Positions 52,900-61,073 of a stretch of DNA of 64,000 bases are shown here, piece by piece. Source of the DNA: Metabacillus halosaccharovorans (GTDB lineage: Bacteria; Bacillota; Bacilli; Bacillales; Bacillaceae). The first letter of the stretch is position 1, and each line of letters opens with the position of its first letter. The notes below the pieces were generated by a model that did not search any database, was not told the origin of the DNA, and worked only from the letters and a program-made list of their open reading frames with translations. The position numbers and the translations under genes were made by a program. Where the stretch lies: the NCBI RefSeq assembly GCF_002019635.1, contig NZ_KV917372.1:1240001-1304000 (forward strand), written 5' to 3'.

Positions 52900-53805
52900 T
52901 TATAAAAGCTTTTCCCCAAATAGTGAACCCATTAACGCAACTGCCACTTCAGCTGTTTTATTTTTTTCATCCAAGATCGGATTCACCTCAACAAATTCAG
53001 CTGATGTAATCATTTTTGATTCTTCTAAAATTTCCATTGCTAAATGGCTTTCACGGTAACTAATTCCCCCTAAAACGGGAGTACCTACACCAGGTGCATC
53101 ACTTGGATCAAGTCCATCCAAATCAAGTGATAAATGAACACCATCTGTTTTATTTTTCAAGTAAGCGATTGCATCTTCCATTACCTTTGTCATCCCGAGT
53201 CGATCAATTTCGTGCATCGTATATACTCTAATTCCTTTTTCACGGATAAGTATTTTTTCTCCCTCATCCAATGAACGCGCACCGATAATGACGATATTCT
53301 CCGGCCTTATTTTTTCCGTATAACCTGCAATTGTTATTAAATCAGGGTGTCCAATTCCGAGACTTACTGCCAATGGCATTCCATGTATATTTCCTGAAGG
53401 TGATGTTTCACCTGTATTTAAATCTCCGTGTGCATCATACCAAATCACACCTAAATTTTGATAATGTTTAGAAATTCCGGCAAGTGTCCCAATCGCAATG
53501 CTATGGTCACCACCAAATACGAGTGGAAACGAACCTTTTTTTACGACTTCGTCCACTGCTTCTGCTAATTTTTGACTAGCATTCGAAACAGCCTGTAAAT
53601 ATTTCAAATTACTTCCGGCAGAAGTTTCCTCATCTTTTCCGGGCCTTCCGATTTGAATATCCCCTTTATCTTGAATCTCATAATCTAGCATTTCTAATCG
53701 TTCTACAACGCCAGCATAGCGAATTGCACTTGGTCCCATATCAACCCCTCGTCTGGATTGCCCTAAATCCATAGGAGCACCAATGATTGTTATATGCTTT
53801 TTCAT
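52900..53805 (-). CDS. rocF: Arginase
   Basis: Hydrolyses arginine to ornithine and urea. 301 residues, normal for bacterial arginase. Manganese ligands stand in 'FGGDHSIAIG', 'WYDAHGDLN' and 'LSLDLDGLDPSDAPGVGTPV' (in pieces 'LDLDGLDPSDAPG' and 'GTPV'). Start is ATG 53805 after GGGAG; the 17-codon upstream extension is not family-like. A sigma-A promoter and an AhrC-like box lie upstream. First gene of rocF-rocD; the B. subtilis order rocDEF is inverted here and rocE is missing. Confidence 0.96.
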   Translation of the reverse strand: MKKHITIIGAPMDLGQSRRGVDMGPSAIRYAGVVERLEMLDYEIQDKGDIQIGRPGKDEETSAGSNLKYLQAVSNASQKLAEAVDEVVKKGSFPLVFGGDHSIAIGTLAGISKHYQNLGVIWYDAHGDLNTGETSPSGNIHGMPLAVSLGIGHPDLITIAGYTEKIRPENIVIIGARSLDEGEKILIREKGIRVYTMHEIDRLGMTKVMEDAIAYLKNKTDGVHLSLDLDGLDPSDAPGVGTPVLGGISYRESHLAMEILEESKMITSAEFVEVNPILDEKNKTAEVAVALMGSLFGEKLL

Positions 53806-53826
53806 AACCCACTCCCCCTTTTTTTC

Positions 53827-53856
53827 ATTGTATCTTAGAGGTGAGTGATGACTCAA
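53827..53856 (-). promoter_or_regulatory. Sigma-A promoter of rocF
   Basis: Minus-strand TTGAGT (53856-53851), 18-bp spacer, TACAAT (53832-53827), about 20 bp before the ATG. No sigma-L (-24/-12) element was found, unlike the SigL/RocR-driven roc operons of B. subtilis. Confidence 0.7.
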
Positions 53857-53868
53857 CTTGACATTATT

Positions 53869-53884
53869 TTGTATGTTTATTCAT
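53869..53884 (-). promoter_or_regulatory. Candidate AhrC/ArgR box upstream of rocF
   Basis: Minus strand ATGAATAAACATACAA resembles the Bacillus ARG box (CATGAATAAAAATKCAAK). It ends 13 bp upstream of the -35, an activator-like place, as AhrC activates arginine catabolism genes in B. subtilis. Confidence 0.6.
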
Positions 53885-54110
53885 AAATATACAAAATATA
53901 ATATATTAATATATATTTTTCTAGCGTACAATTATTGTTTTTTATTGAAATGTTAAGAATATTGATATTCTAATATAAAACACCAAGAACAAACACGATC
54001 TATTCTTCGCTTTATTTTCAGTAGATTATTTTGTGATTTTCATCACCGAAACATTAATACCCTTCCATTTATGAATGATGTCTAATATTCGAAACTTGAG
54101 TGGGCAGATT

Positions 54111-54201
54111 TATTTTCGATTTTGGGAATATATTTTCGATTATTAGATCTTTTTTTCGATTCCAAGAATATATTTTCGATTTTGCTCCTTTTATTTTCGA
54201 T
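54111..54201. repeat. Five TTTTCGAT motifs at 20-bp spacing
   Basis: The 8-mer TTTTCGAT occurs with its last base at 54120, 54140, 54160, 54180 and 54201, usually within TATTTTCGATT. Spacing is 20, 20, 20 and 21 bp, about two DNA turns, so all copies face the same side. Intervening bases differ. It lies in the 470-bp non-coding stretch between the AceTr gene terminator and the rocF promoter. Function unknown; a protein-binding array is one possibility. Confidence 0.85.
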
Positions 54202-54237
54202 TTGACATTATTCGCTAAAATTCGAGCGTATTTCCAT

Positions 54238-54270
54238 AAAAAAGAGGCAACATCTCTGTTAGCCTCTTTT
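54238..54270 (-). terminator. Terminator of the AceTr transporter gene
   Basis: AAAGAGGC-AACA pairs with TGTT-A-GCCTCTTT, with a run of T on the minus strand. Confidence 0.88.
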
Positions 54271-54275
54271 CTACA

Positions 54276-54884
54276 TTATTTTTTAAAAATACCAAATGGT
54301 TTACCAACTGGTAAAACAACTTGGCCAAAATGTGTATTTAAAACAATTGCCGCAGATCCATAGAAGGACAGCAATGCGATGATCAACTCAGATACAGCTG
54401 CCAGCATATGAGTAGCTTCATGCATAATGCCAAATGTGCTTAATGATAGCCCAATGAATAAGAAATCAATAAAAACAAATATAAAGAATAATACTTTATG
54501 AGTTTCCATAGCACCTATAGTCATATATACACTAAAAATCAAATAGCCGATAAACGCAACACCTAGTTGCTTTGGATCAGCATTTGCTGCTAAATTCTCG
54601 CCAAAAGCACCTAATTGGATCAGCCAGGACATACCAACACCAAACCAGAATAACCCGAATGCGCCGAATGCAGTTGTTCCGAAGATATTATTGTGCTTTG
54701 CATCTTGTACACAGGCAAACAGTTGGGCTAGTCCGCCTAAAAAGAATGCCCAGGGTAAAATAAACGATAAACCTTCTGTTAGCCCTAGTTTTTGTGATGA
54801 TGCAACAAGTGTCACCATTGCTAAACCAAATAGTCCTATTGCGGATGGATCTGCTGTTGTAATTTTTACTTGATGATTATTCAT
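54276..54884 (-). CDS. Acetate uptake (AceTr/GPR1/FUN34/YaaH family) transporter
   Basis: 202 residues with six membrane helices, the layout of SatP-like succinate/acetate carriers. The family opening 'DPSAIGLFGLAMVTLVASS' carries the NPxGL-type motif in altered form (DPSAIGL). Later parts: 'ILPWAFFLGGLAQLFACVQDAKHNNIFGTTAFGAFGLFW' (in pieces 'FLGGLAQLFACVQD', 'GTTAFGAFGLFW') match the central helices. Substrate may be acetate or another small acid. Monocistronic with strong ribosome binding site and terminator. Confidence 0.9.
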   Translation of the reverse strand: MNNHQVKITTADPSAIGLFGLAMVTLVASSQKLGLTEGLSFILPWAFFLGGLAQLFACVQDAKHNNIFGTTAFGAFGLFWFGVGMSWLIQLGAFGENLAANADPKQLGVAFIGYLIFSVYMTIGAMETHKVLFFIFVFIDFLFIGLSLSTFGIMHEATHMLAAVSELIIALLSFYGSAAIVLNTHFGQVVLPVGKPFGIFKK

Positions 54885-55073
54885 AAATTCCTCCTAAAAA
54901 GACATACTCAAATACAATACAGAACAGAGGAATCGGTGTCAATCTGTTTTTAGAAGTCGGATTATTTAAAAAATACGAGGTTTACCAGTGGTTTCTTGGT
55001 ACTTATATGTTGTAATCGCAACCACACATAATTGCTTTTTTTTGCCGCATTTGAAAATATTTTTTTAAATTTA

Positions 55074-55102
55074 AAAAAGCGGAACATTTCTGTTCCACTT
55101 TG
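55074..55102 (-). terminator. Terminator of the ABC exporter gene
   Basis: Minus-strand AAAG-T-GGAACA pairs with TGTTCC-G-CTTTTTT, directly after the stop codon. Confidence 0.85.
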
Positions 55103-55107
55103 TTATA

Positions 55108-56823
55108 TTACCTCTGAAATTGCACTCGATGAAGATTGGCAAAAATTCCACCTTGTTCAATTAATTCATCGTGCTTACCCTGTTCCGCAATGCCATCCTC
55201 CGTCACAACAACGATACGGTCCGCGTTTCGAATTGTTGCAAGACGATGTGCGATCACCAAAGTTGTCCGGTTTTGTGATAATTCTGTTAAAGCTTGCTGG
55301 ATTATTAGTTCTGTTTCAGTATCTAACGCTGAAGTCGCTTCATCTAATATTAAGATCGGCGGATTTTTCAAGAACATTCTTGCTATAGCAATACGTTGCT
55401 TTTGCCCTCCAGATAGCTTTAAACCGCGTTCACCAATTTGTGTCTCATAACCAAATGGAAGTGATTCAATAAAGCTTTCTAAATGAGCCCTCTTCGCTGC
55501 TTCTTCAATTTCTTCTTGTGTGGCTCCAAGTTTTCCATATGCAATATTTTCTCTTAATGTGCCTGTAAAGAGAAACACATCTTGTTGCACAATTCCAATT
55601 TGGGAACGAAGTGATTGTTTGGTCATATTACGTATATCAATACCATCTATTTTGATCGAACCTTTATCAACATCATAAAAACGAGGAATAAGAGTACAAA
55701 TGGTTGTTTTACCTGCACCAGATGGTCCTACAAATGCAATCGTTTCTCCCGCTGAAATGTTCAAATCAATTCCATTCAACACCCGCTTATGTTCATCATA
55801 GCCAAATGTAACATCTTTGAATGCAATATCTCCGCGCAGTGTTTGAACTTCAACAGCATCTTTAACATCCTGAACATCCGGATCCATATCAAGCAACTCA
55901 GTAAACCGTTTAAAACCAGCCATTCCTTTCGGATAAAGTTCCATAAGAGCACTAATTTTATCAATCGGTTTAAAAAGGACATTGATATATAAGACAAACC
56001 CGACTAACTCACCGTATGTAAGCTGCCCTGTATAGGTTAACCATGCTCCAACAACTAAAACTGCCAGTGTGACAAATCGAGTCATCATATAAATTCCTGA
56101 TAAGCTAAAGGACATGACTTTATATCCACCTAACTTAGCTTGACGGAATTTTAAGTTATTCACTGAAAAGCGTTTGTTTTCAAAGTTTTCATTTGTAAAA
56201 GATTGAACAACCCTGACACCTGAAACACTGTCTTCCACACGGGCGTTTACATCAGCAATTTCTCCGTACATTTTTTTCCAAGCCTTGTTCATCTTTAAGT
56301 TACTAACGACAATGAGCCAGCCTAAAAACGGTAATATTATAAGTGCTACTAGTGCAAGCTTAACGTTTACTGTGAACATAATCCAGAAGGCACCAACAAA
56401 CGTCATGATGGAAATAAATAAGTCCTCAGGACCGTGGTGGGCAAGCTCACCAATATCCATTAAATCATTTGTAATCCGACTCATAATATTTCCTGTCTTC
56501 GTGTTGTCAAAAAACTTAAATGACTGTTTTTGTACATGCTGAAACAGTTGCTTTCTCATGTCTGTTTCAATATTAATTCCAAGCTTATGTCCCCAATAAT
56601 TGACAATATACTGCAGGAATGTACTAAAAATATATAAAACTAATAATGTGATACTTACAGATACGATTGCTGACCAATTTTCAGTTGGTAATAAAGAATC
56701 TATAAACCATTGAACCGCAAGTGGAAAGGCTAACTCTAATAGAGCTACTATGATCGCACTGCTAAAGTCAAATATAAAAAGCTTTTTATGAGGGATATAG
56801 TACGAAAAAAACCGCTTTAGCAT
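55108..56823 (-). CDS. ABC transporter, fused membrane and ATPase domains (exporter half-transporter)
   Basis: 571 residues. Six membrane helices at about 15-300 (ABC_membrane), then an ATPase with Walker A 'GPSGAGKTTICTL' at about 365, Q-loop, signature 'LSGGQKQRIAIAR' (about 470), Walker B 'ILILDEATSALD' and H-loop 'IAHRLATI'. MsbA/LmrA-type exporter; works as a homodimer or as half of a heterodimer (no partner gene is adjacent). Exports lipid or drug-like molecules in relatives; substrate unknown here. The start is the ATG at 56823 after AAGGAGAAGG. Confidence 0.93.
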   Translation of the reverse strand: MLKRFFSYYIPHKKLFIFDFSSAIIVALLELAFPLAVQWFIDSLLPTENWSAIVSVSITLLVLYIFSTFLQYIVNYWGHKLGINIETDMRKQLFQHVQKQSFKFFDNTKTGNIMSRITNDLMDIGELAHHGPEDLFISIMTFVGAFWIMFTVNVKLALVALIILPFLGWLIVVSNLKMNKAWKKMYGEIADVNARVEDSVSGVRVVQSFTNENFENKRFSVNNLKFRQAKLGGYKVMSFSLSGIYMMTRFVTLAVLVVGAWLTYTGQLTYGELVGFVLYINVLFKPIDKISALMELYPKGMAGFKRFTELLDMDPDVQDVKDAVEVQTLRGDIAFKDVTFGYDEHKRVLNGIDLNISAGETIAFVGPSGAGKTTICTLIPRFYDVDKGSIKIDGIDIRNMTKQSLRSQIGIVQQDVFLFTGTLRENIAYGKLGATQEEIEEAAKRAHLESFIESLPFGYETQIGERGLKLSGGQKQRIAIARMFLKNPPILILDEATSALDTETELIIQQALTELSQNRTTLVIAHRLATIRNADRIVVVTEDGIAEQGKHDELIEQGGIFANLHRVQFQR

Positions 56824-56959
56824 CTTCCTTCTCCTTTTCTATTCCATATAAATACTATTATAGTAGCATATTTAGTCAAATAGCTATATGAAAATGTTGT
56901 TGTTTCCAATTAACTAACGATATAATGAGAGGTATTACAAATTGAAAGGAGAATGACTC

Positions 56960-58006
56960 TTGCCAAAATTAATCGGTTATATCGGTACATACACAAAAGG
57001 TGAAAGTAAAGGAGTTTACAGCTTCACACTTGATACTGATGCTGCAAAACTCGGTGATGTAAAGCCAGCAGCAGAGTTGGACAACCCTACATACGTAAAT
57101 ATAAGCAACGATAATAAAAATCTTTATGCTGTTGTAAAAGAAGGAAATCAAGGTGGAGTTGCTTCCTACTCGATCAACAAGGAAACAGGTGAGCTTTCTG
57201 AAATCAATCGCACATTACTTGATGGCGCTTCTCCATGTCATGTGAGTGTAGATTATCAAAACAAGCAGGTTGTGACAGCTAACTATCATAAAGGGACAGT
57301 GGAATCATTTATAGTAAATGAAGGTGGAACAGTATCTTCAGCTGTTACGGTAGTTGAGCATGCAGGTCAAGGCCCGCACGAAAGACAAGAAAAGCCTCAT
57401 ACTCACTATTCCGGCTTCACACCTGATGGGAAATTCGTTGTGGCTGTTGACTTGGGAATTGATAAAATTATTACTTATAAAATTGAAAACGGTAAATTAG
57501 AAGAAGTTCACACATTGCTGGTGAAGGCCGGAAGCGGTCCAAGACATATTGCCTTTCATCCAAATGGCAAGTTTGCTTATGTAATGACAGAGCTGAGCAA
57601 TGAAGTAATTGCTTTAAGCTATAATCCGGAATCAGGAGTATTCACAGAACTTCAATATATCCCTGCCATTCCTGAGGATTTTACCGAAAACAGTCAGGGT
57701 AGTGCGATCCAGATTTCTTCTGACGGCCGCTTTGTTTATGCAGGTAACCGCGGGCATGACAGCATTGCGCTTTACAGTGTGGCTCCAGATAGTGGTGAGC
57801 TTACATTCATTGAATATACTTCAACAGAAGGTAATTGGCCACGTGATTTTGTTCTGGATCCTACAGAAAAATTTGTTGTCGCATCAAATCAAGAAAGCAG
57901 TAACCTTGTCCTATACGCACGTGATACAGAAACAGGAAAATTATCTTTATTAGATTCTAGTGTATCTGTTCCTGACCCTGTATGTGTGAAATTTTTAAAT
58001 AGTTAA
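56960..58006 (+). CDS. pgl: 6-phosphogluconolactonase / lactonase (seven-bladed propeller, YkgB-type)
   Basis: 348-residue soluble beta-propeller of the Lactonase family ('IGYIGTYTKGESKGVYSFTLD' opening in pieces, and 'GSGPRHIAFHPNGKFAYVMTELSNEV' style blades). YkgB in Bacillus hydrolyses 6-phosphogluconolactone. Start is TTG 56960 after AAAGGAG eight bases upstream. It converges on a sugar-acid operon with which it shares a terminator; it may serve that route by opening a sugar lactone instead. The sequence alone cannot separate the two. Confidence 0.85.
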   Translation: MPKLIGYIGTYTKGESKGVYSFTLDTDAAKLGDVKPAAELDNPTYVNISNDNKNLYAVVKEGNQGGVASYSINKETGELSEINRTLLDGASPCHVSVDYQNKQVVTANYHKGTVESFIVNEGGTVSSAVTVVEHAGQGPHERQEKPHTHYSGFTPDGKFVVAVDLGIDKIITYKIENGKLEEVHTLLVKAGSGPRHIAFHPNGKFAYVMTELSNEVIALSYNPESGVFTELQYIPAIPEDFTENSQGSAIQISSDGRFVYAGNRGHDSIALYSVAPDSGELTFIEYTSTEGNWPRDFVLDPTEKFVVASNQESSNLVLYARDTETGKLSLLDSSVSVPDPVCVKFLNS

Positions 58007-58011
58007 CATCA

Positions 58012-58044
58012 AAAGGATGAGCAAAACAATCATGCTCATCCTTT
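58012..58044. terminator. Bidirectional terminator between pgl and dgoD
   Basis: AAAGGATGAGCA pairs with TGCTCATCCTTT around a 9-nt loop, between convergent genes. Confidence 0.9.
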
Positions 58045-58051
58045 CTTCTCA

Positions 58052-59200
58052 TTACCACTCCGCGATACTTCCATCCTTATGGCGCCAGACTGGATTTTTC
58101 CAATTATGACCTACACTACTCAGCTTTCGAACATGCTCTTCATCCAATTCAATTCCCAATCCGTGACCATTCGGAATTTTCACATACCCATCTTTATATT
58201 CAAATACATTTTTCTCAACGATATAATCTAATAGGTCACTTCCTTCATTATAGTGAATACCTAGACTTTGCTCTTGGATAAATGCGTTATGGCATGTAGC
58301 ATCTACCTGTAAACAAGCAGCTAATGCTATGGGACCCAATGGACAATGCGGAGCTGCGGCAACATCATATGCTTCTGCCATTGATATAATTTTCTTACAT
58401 TCAGTAATTCCGCCCGCATGTGACAAATCAGGTTGGATAATATCAACATATCCATCGTTAAATAACTGTTTATAATCCCATCTTGAATACATTCTCTCCC
58501 CTGTTGCAATCGGAATACTTGTTGCCTGGGCAATCTCTCTTAAAGCTTCATTATTTTCAGATAAAACAGGTTCTTCAATAAACATTGGCCTAAATACTTC
58601 TAATTCTTTAGCAAGTATTTTTGCCATTGGCTTGTGAACACGTCCATGAAAATCAATCCCTATACCGATATAAGGACCAACAGCTTCGCGGACTGCTGCA
58701 ATTCGTTCTATAGCTTGATCAACTTTTTCATAGGAATCAATGATTTGTAGCTCTTCTGTTCCATTCATTTTAACGGCGGTAAATCCAGACTCAACGGCTT
58801 CTTGAGCAGCAATACCAACATCAGCCGGCCGATCACCACCAATCCATGAGTATACTCGAATTAAATCTCTGCAAGCACCACCTAAAAGTTCATAAACAGG
58901 TGCTTCGAAGTATTTTCCTTTTATATCCCATAAAGCTTGATCAATTCCAGCAATTGCACTCATTAATATCGGTCCGCCGCGATAAAATCCTGACCGGTAC
59001 ATCATATTCCAATGATCTTCTATTCGATGTGGATCTTTGCCAATTAATCCTTCCATTAGTTCTTTTACCGCAGCGGCAACTGTGGCCGCTTTCCCCTCAA
59101 TAACAGGCTCTCCCCACCCAATAATCCCTTCATCGGTCATGATCTTAAGAAATAACCAACGTGGTGGAACTTGGAACAACTCATACCCGGTAATCTTCAT
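58052..59200 (-). CDS. dgoD: D-galactonate dehydratase
   Basis: Enolase-superfamily dehydratase, 382 residues. Close to DgoD: '[14 protein letters not shown]', '[24 protein letters not shown]' (in pieces), metal ligands Asp in '[11 protein letters not shown]', Glu in 'FIEEPVL', Glu in '[14 protein letters not shown]', and catalytic His in '[14 protein letters not shown]'. Converts galactonate to 2-keto-3-deoxy-galactonate. Overlaps the aldolase by 4 bp (ATGA). Related dehydratases accept other aldonates, so the substrate in this organism is inferred. Confidence 0.92.
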   Translation of the reverse strand: MKITGYELFQVPPRWLFLKIMTDEGIIGWGEPVIEGKAATVAAAVKELMEGLIGKDPHRIEDHWNMMYRSGFYRGGPILMSAIAGIDQALWDIKGKYFEAPVYELLGGACRDLIRVYSWIGGDRPADVGIAAQEAVESGFTAVKMNGTEELQIIDSYEKVDQAIERIAAVREAVGPYIGIGIDFHGRVHKPMAKILAKELEVFRPMFIEEPVLSENNEALREIAQATSIPIATGERMYSRWDYKQLFNDGYVDIIQPDLSHAGGITECKKIISMAEAYDVAAAPHCPLGPIALAACLQVDATCHNAFIQEQSLGIHYNEGSDLLDYIVEKNVFEYKDGYVKIPNGHGLGIELDEEHVRKLSSVGHNWKNPVWRHKDGSIAEW

Positions 59201-59832
59201 TCAGATCTCTCCTTTACTTTCGAAACAAACTGCCTCGCTTTTGATGTAAGCTGTTCTATATACTCCTCATCTACTTGCTGATTCGAATTAACAAGGGCAC
59301 TTCCTATTCCACAGCCTACTGCACCTGCATTAAAAAACGCATGAATATTTTCGAGATCAACCCCTCCAGTAGGTAAGAGAGGAATTTGAGGAAGCGGACC
59401 TAATATATCCTTTATGTAACTTGGGCCGAGAATCCCCGGAAAAACCTTAATAATATCTCCACCATTTTCATATGCTGAAAGAATTTCTGTCGGAGTAAAG
59501 GCTCCTGGTATACTGACTGCTCCATACCTTTTCGTTAAAGTAATCGTATCGCTATTAACTGTAGGCGAAAGGATAAATTTAGCTCCAGCCAATATTGCAT
59601 GTCTGGCAGTTTCAGCATCCAATACTGTTCCGGCACCAACTAATACTCGATCACCAAATTCTTCTGTTATTTTTTCAATAACAGTCAATGCTTTAGGAGA
59701 ATTCATTGTCACTTCAATCGTGGTCACTCCACCATTTAAAAGTGCTTCGGTTATTTTCATCACATCGTTTGGATCTGCTCCACGAATGATGGCAATTATC
59801 TTATTTTCCAGTATTCTATTTAACGTTGTCAT
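59197..59832 (-). CDS. KDPG/KDPGal-type aldolase
   Basis: 211 residues, class I aldolase. Schiff-base Lys in 'GDIIKVFPG' (about 128-136), proton-handling Glu in '[10 protein letters not shown]' (about 39), and '[11 protein letters not shown]' and '[12 protein letters not shown]'. Splits 2-keto-3-deoxy acids (or their phosphates) into pyruvate plus an aldehyde. In the order Gfo/Idh-aldolase-DgoD no 2-keto-3-deoxy-acid kinase is present, which is unusual for the DeLey-Doudoroff route. Confidence 0.88.
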   Translation of the reverse strand: MTTLNRILENKIIAIIRGADPNDVMKITEALLNGGVTTIEVTMNSPKALTVIEKITEEFGDRVLVGAGTVLDAETARHAILAGAKFILSPTVNSDTITLTKRYGAVSIPGAFTPTEILSAYENGGDIIKVFPGILGPSYIKDILGPLPQIPLLPTGGVDLENIHAFFNAGAVGCGIGSALVNSNQQVDEEYIEQLTSKARQFVSKVKERSE

Positions 59833-59889
59833 TCCGATTCACCTCATTTTAAAATTCACTTTACTAACTCCAATTTATGAGGTACTATT

Positions 59890-60894
59890 TCAAGTTCTGA
59901 CTATCTTTCCATTGTTTAAATACTCACTTAATTGAATAGGCTTCCCTTTTTCAGCAGAATGCAATGCCGCTACAGTCACTGCATGTGTTTTATATGCATC
60001 ATGATAGTCTGAAAGAATCATTGAACGATCACCTGTTTTGACTGCGTGTATAAAAGCATTGTTTTCTTTTTCATAAGGATTCGCTTCATCTTTAAAAGAA
60101 GATGTTGTTCCTTTTTTTGAAGAATTCATCCCATCAAAGCCGACATGAAACAGCCCTTCATTTGTGTAATAGTCTAACCCGACACTTGAATCTCCTTCTG
60201 GTAAAATACATGTATTAGAAAGGTTGGCAATTACTCCATTTTGAAACTTTAGTGTAACAGTACCAACATCATGTACAGAGACATTCTCATATTGCTCAGA
60301 AAGAGACCTTTTTCCGAATGAAGAATAAACTTCATCAACTTCGCCGACAGTATAGCGTAATAAATCAACTAAATGAGTTGTCTGTTCAATAAATTGACCT
60401 CCTGACGTACTTTGGTTACGCCACCAAGGTACTAAAGGCATAGACCCCATCCAACCACCTGTCACCATTCCAAGTGTACTGCTATTCAGCTCTTTTTTTA
60501 GTAAAGCAATCGAATCACGGTACCTGAAGTGATACCCTACAGATGTAATAAGAGTTTGATCTTGGAGCTTGGACAGGATGTCTGCAGGTAGATCCAGATC
60601 AACCCCTAGTGGTTTCTCTACTAAAAATGGAATCTTTCTATTTAGTAATTCTAATTCAATTTCTCCATGAGCAAATGGCGGAACACAAATATAAACGGCA
60701 TCAAGTATTTCACTATCAAGCATATTAACAACAGAGCTATATCCCTTTACATCATTGAAATCTTTAGCAAATTTATCTGCTTTATCCTGACTTGTTCCAC
60801 AAATTGCCTTAATTTGTACTCCATCCATTTTATTCAATATCTTTGCATGAACCCCGCTAAACCAGCCTGTACCAATTATCCCTACGTTAAGCAT
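59890..60894 (-). CDS. Gfo/Idh/MocA family sugar dehydrogenase
   Basis: 334 residues. NAD(P)-binding Rossmann fold with 'GIIGTGWFSGVHAK', the 'VEKPLGVDLD' (EKP) motif at about 94-103, then the C-terminal alpha/beta domain; catalytic-type 'QTTHLVDLLRY' region is visible. It probably oxidises a sugar to a lactone or keto sugar. Start chosen is ATG 60894, nine bases after GAGGGG; earlier ATGs at 60900-60903 sit inside that spacing. First gene of the sugar-acid unit. Confidence 0.88.
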   Translation of the reverse strand: MLNVGIIGTGWFSGVHAKILNKMDGVQIKAICGTSQDKADKFAKDFNDVKGYSSVVNMLDSEILDAVYICVPPFAHGEIELELLNRKIPFLVEKPLGVDLDLPADILSKLQDQTLITSVGYHFRYRDSIALLKKELNSSTLGMVTGGWMGSMPLVPWWRNQSTSGGQFIEQTTHLVDLLRYTVGEVDEVYSSFGKRSLSEQYENVSVHDVGTVTLKFQNGVIANLSNTCILPEGDSSVGLDYYTNEGLFHVGFDGMNSSKKGTTSSFKDEANPYEKENNAFIHAVKTGDRSMILSDYHDAYKTHAVTVAALHSAEKGKPIQLSEYLNNGKIVRT

Positions 60895-61025
60895 GATCAT
60901 CATCCCCTCGATTTATAAAATAATCATTTATTCTATCAGTTTACCTTATTTCGAAAACCCTTACATTATTATTACTAGATTAATTTTTAAAAAGTTTAAA
61001 TATTCACCATACAAGTTCCCAACAC

Positions 61026-61056
61026 AAAAAGCTGACCATATCCCGGTCAGCTTTTT
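61026..61056 (-). terminator. Terminator after the GH52 gene
   Basis: AAAAAGCTGACC (61026-61037) pairs perfectly with GGTCAGCTTTTT (61045-61056). Perfect symmetry allows both directions, but only the minus-strand gene ends here. Confidence 0.92.
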
Positions 61057-61073
61057 ATCGTTTATTCATTCAA

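Noticed and set aside
53830..54100. Sigma-54 (SigL) promoter and RocR sites for rocF
   Set aside because: No TGGCAC-n5-TTGC element on the minus strand; a good sigma-A promoter was found instead.
54111..54201. CRISPR array
   Set aside because: The repeated unit is only 8-10 bp, the spacing is 20 bp and no cas genes are nearby; it is not a CRISPR.
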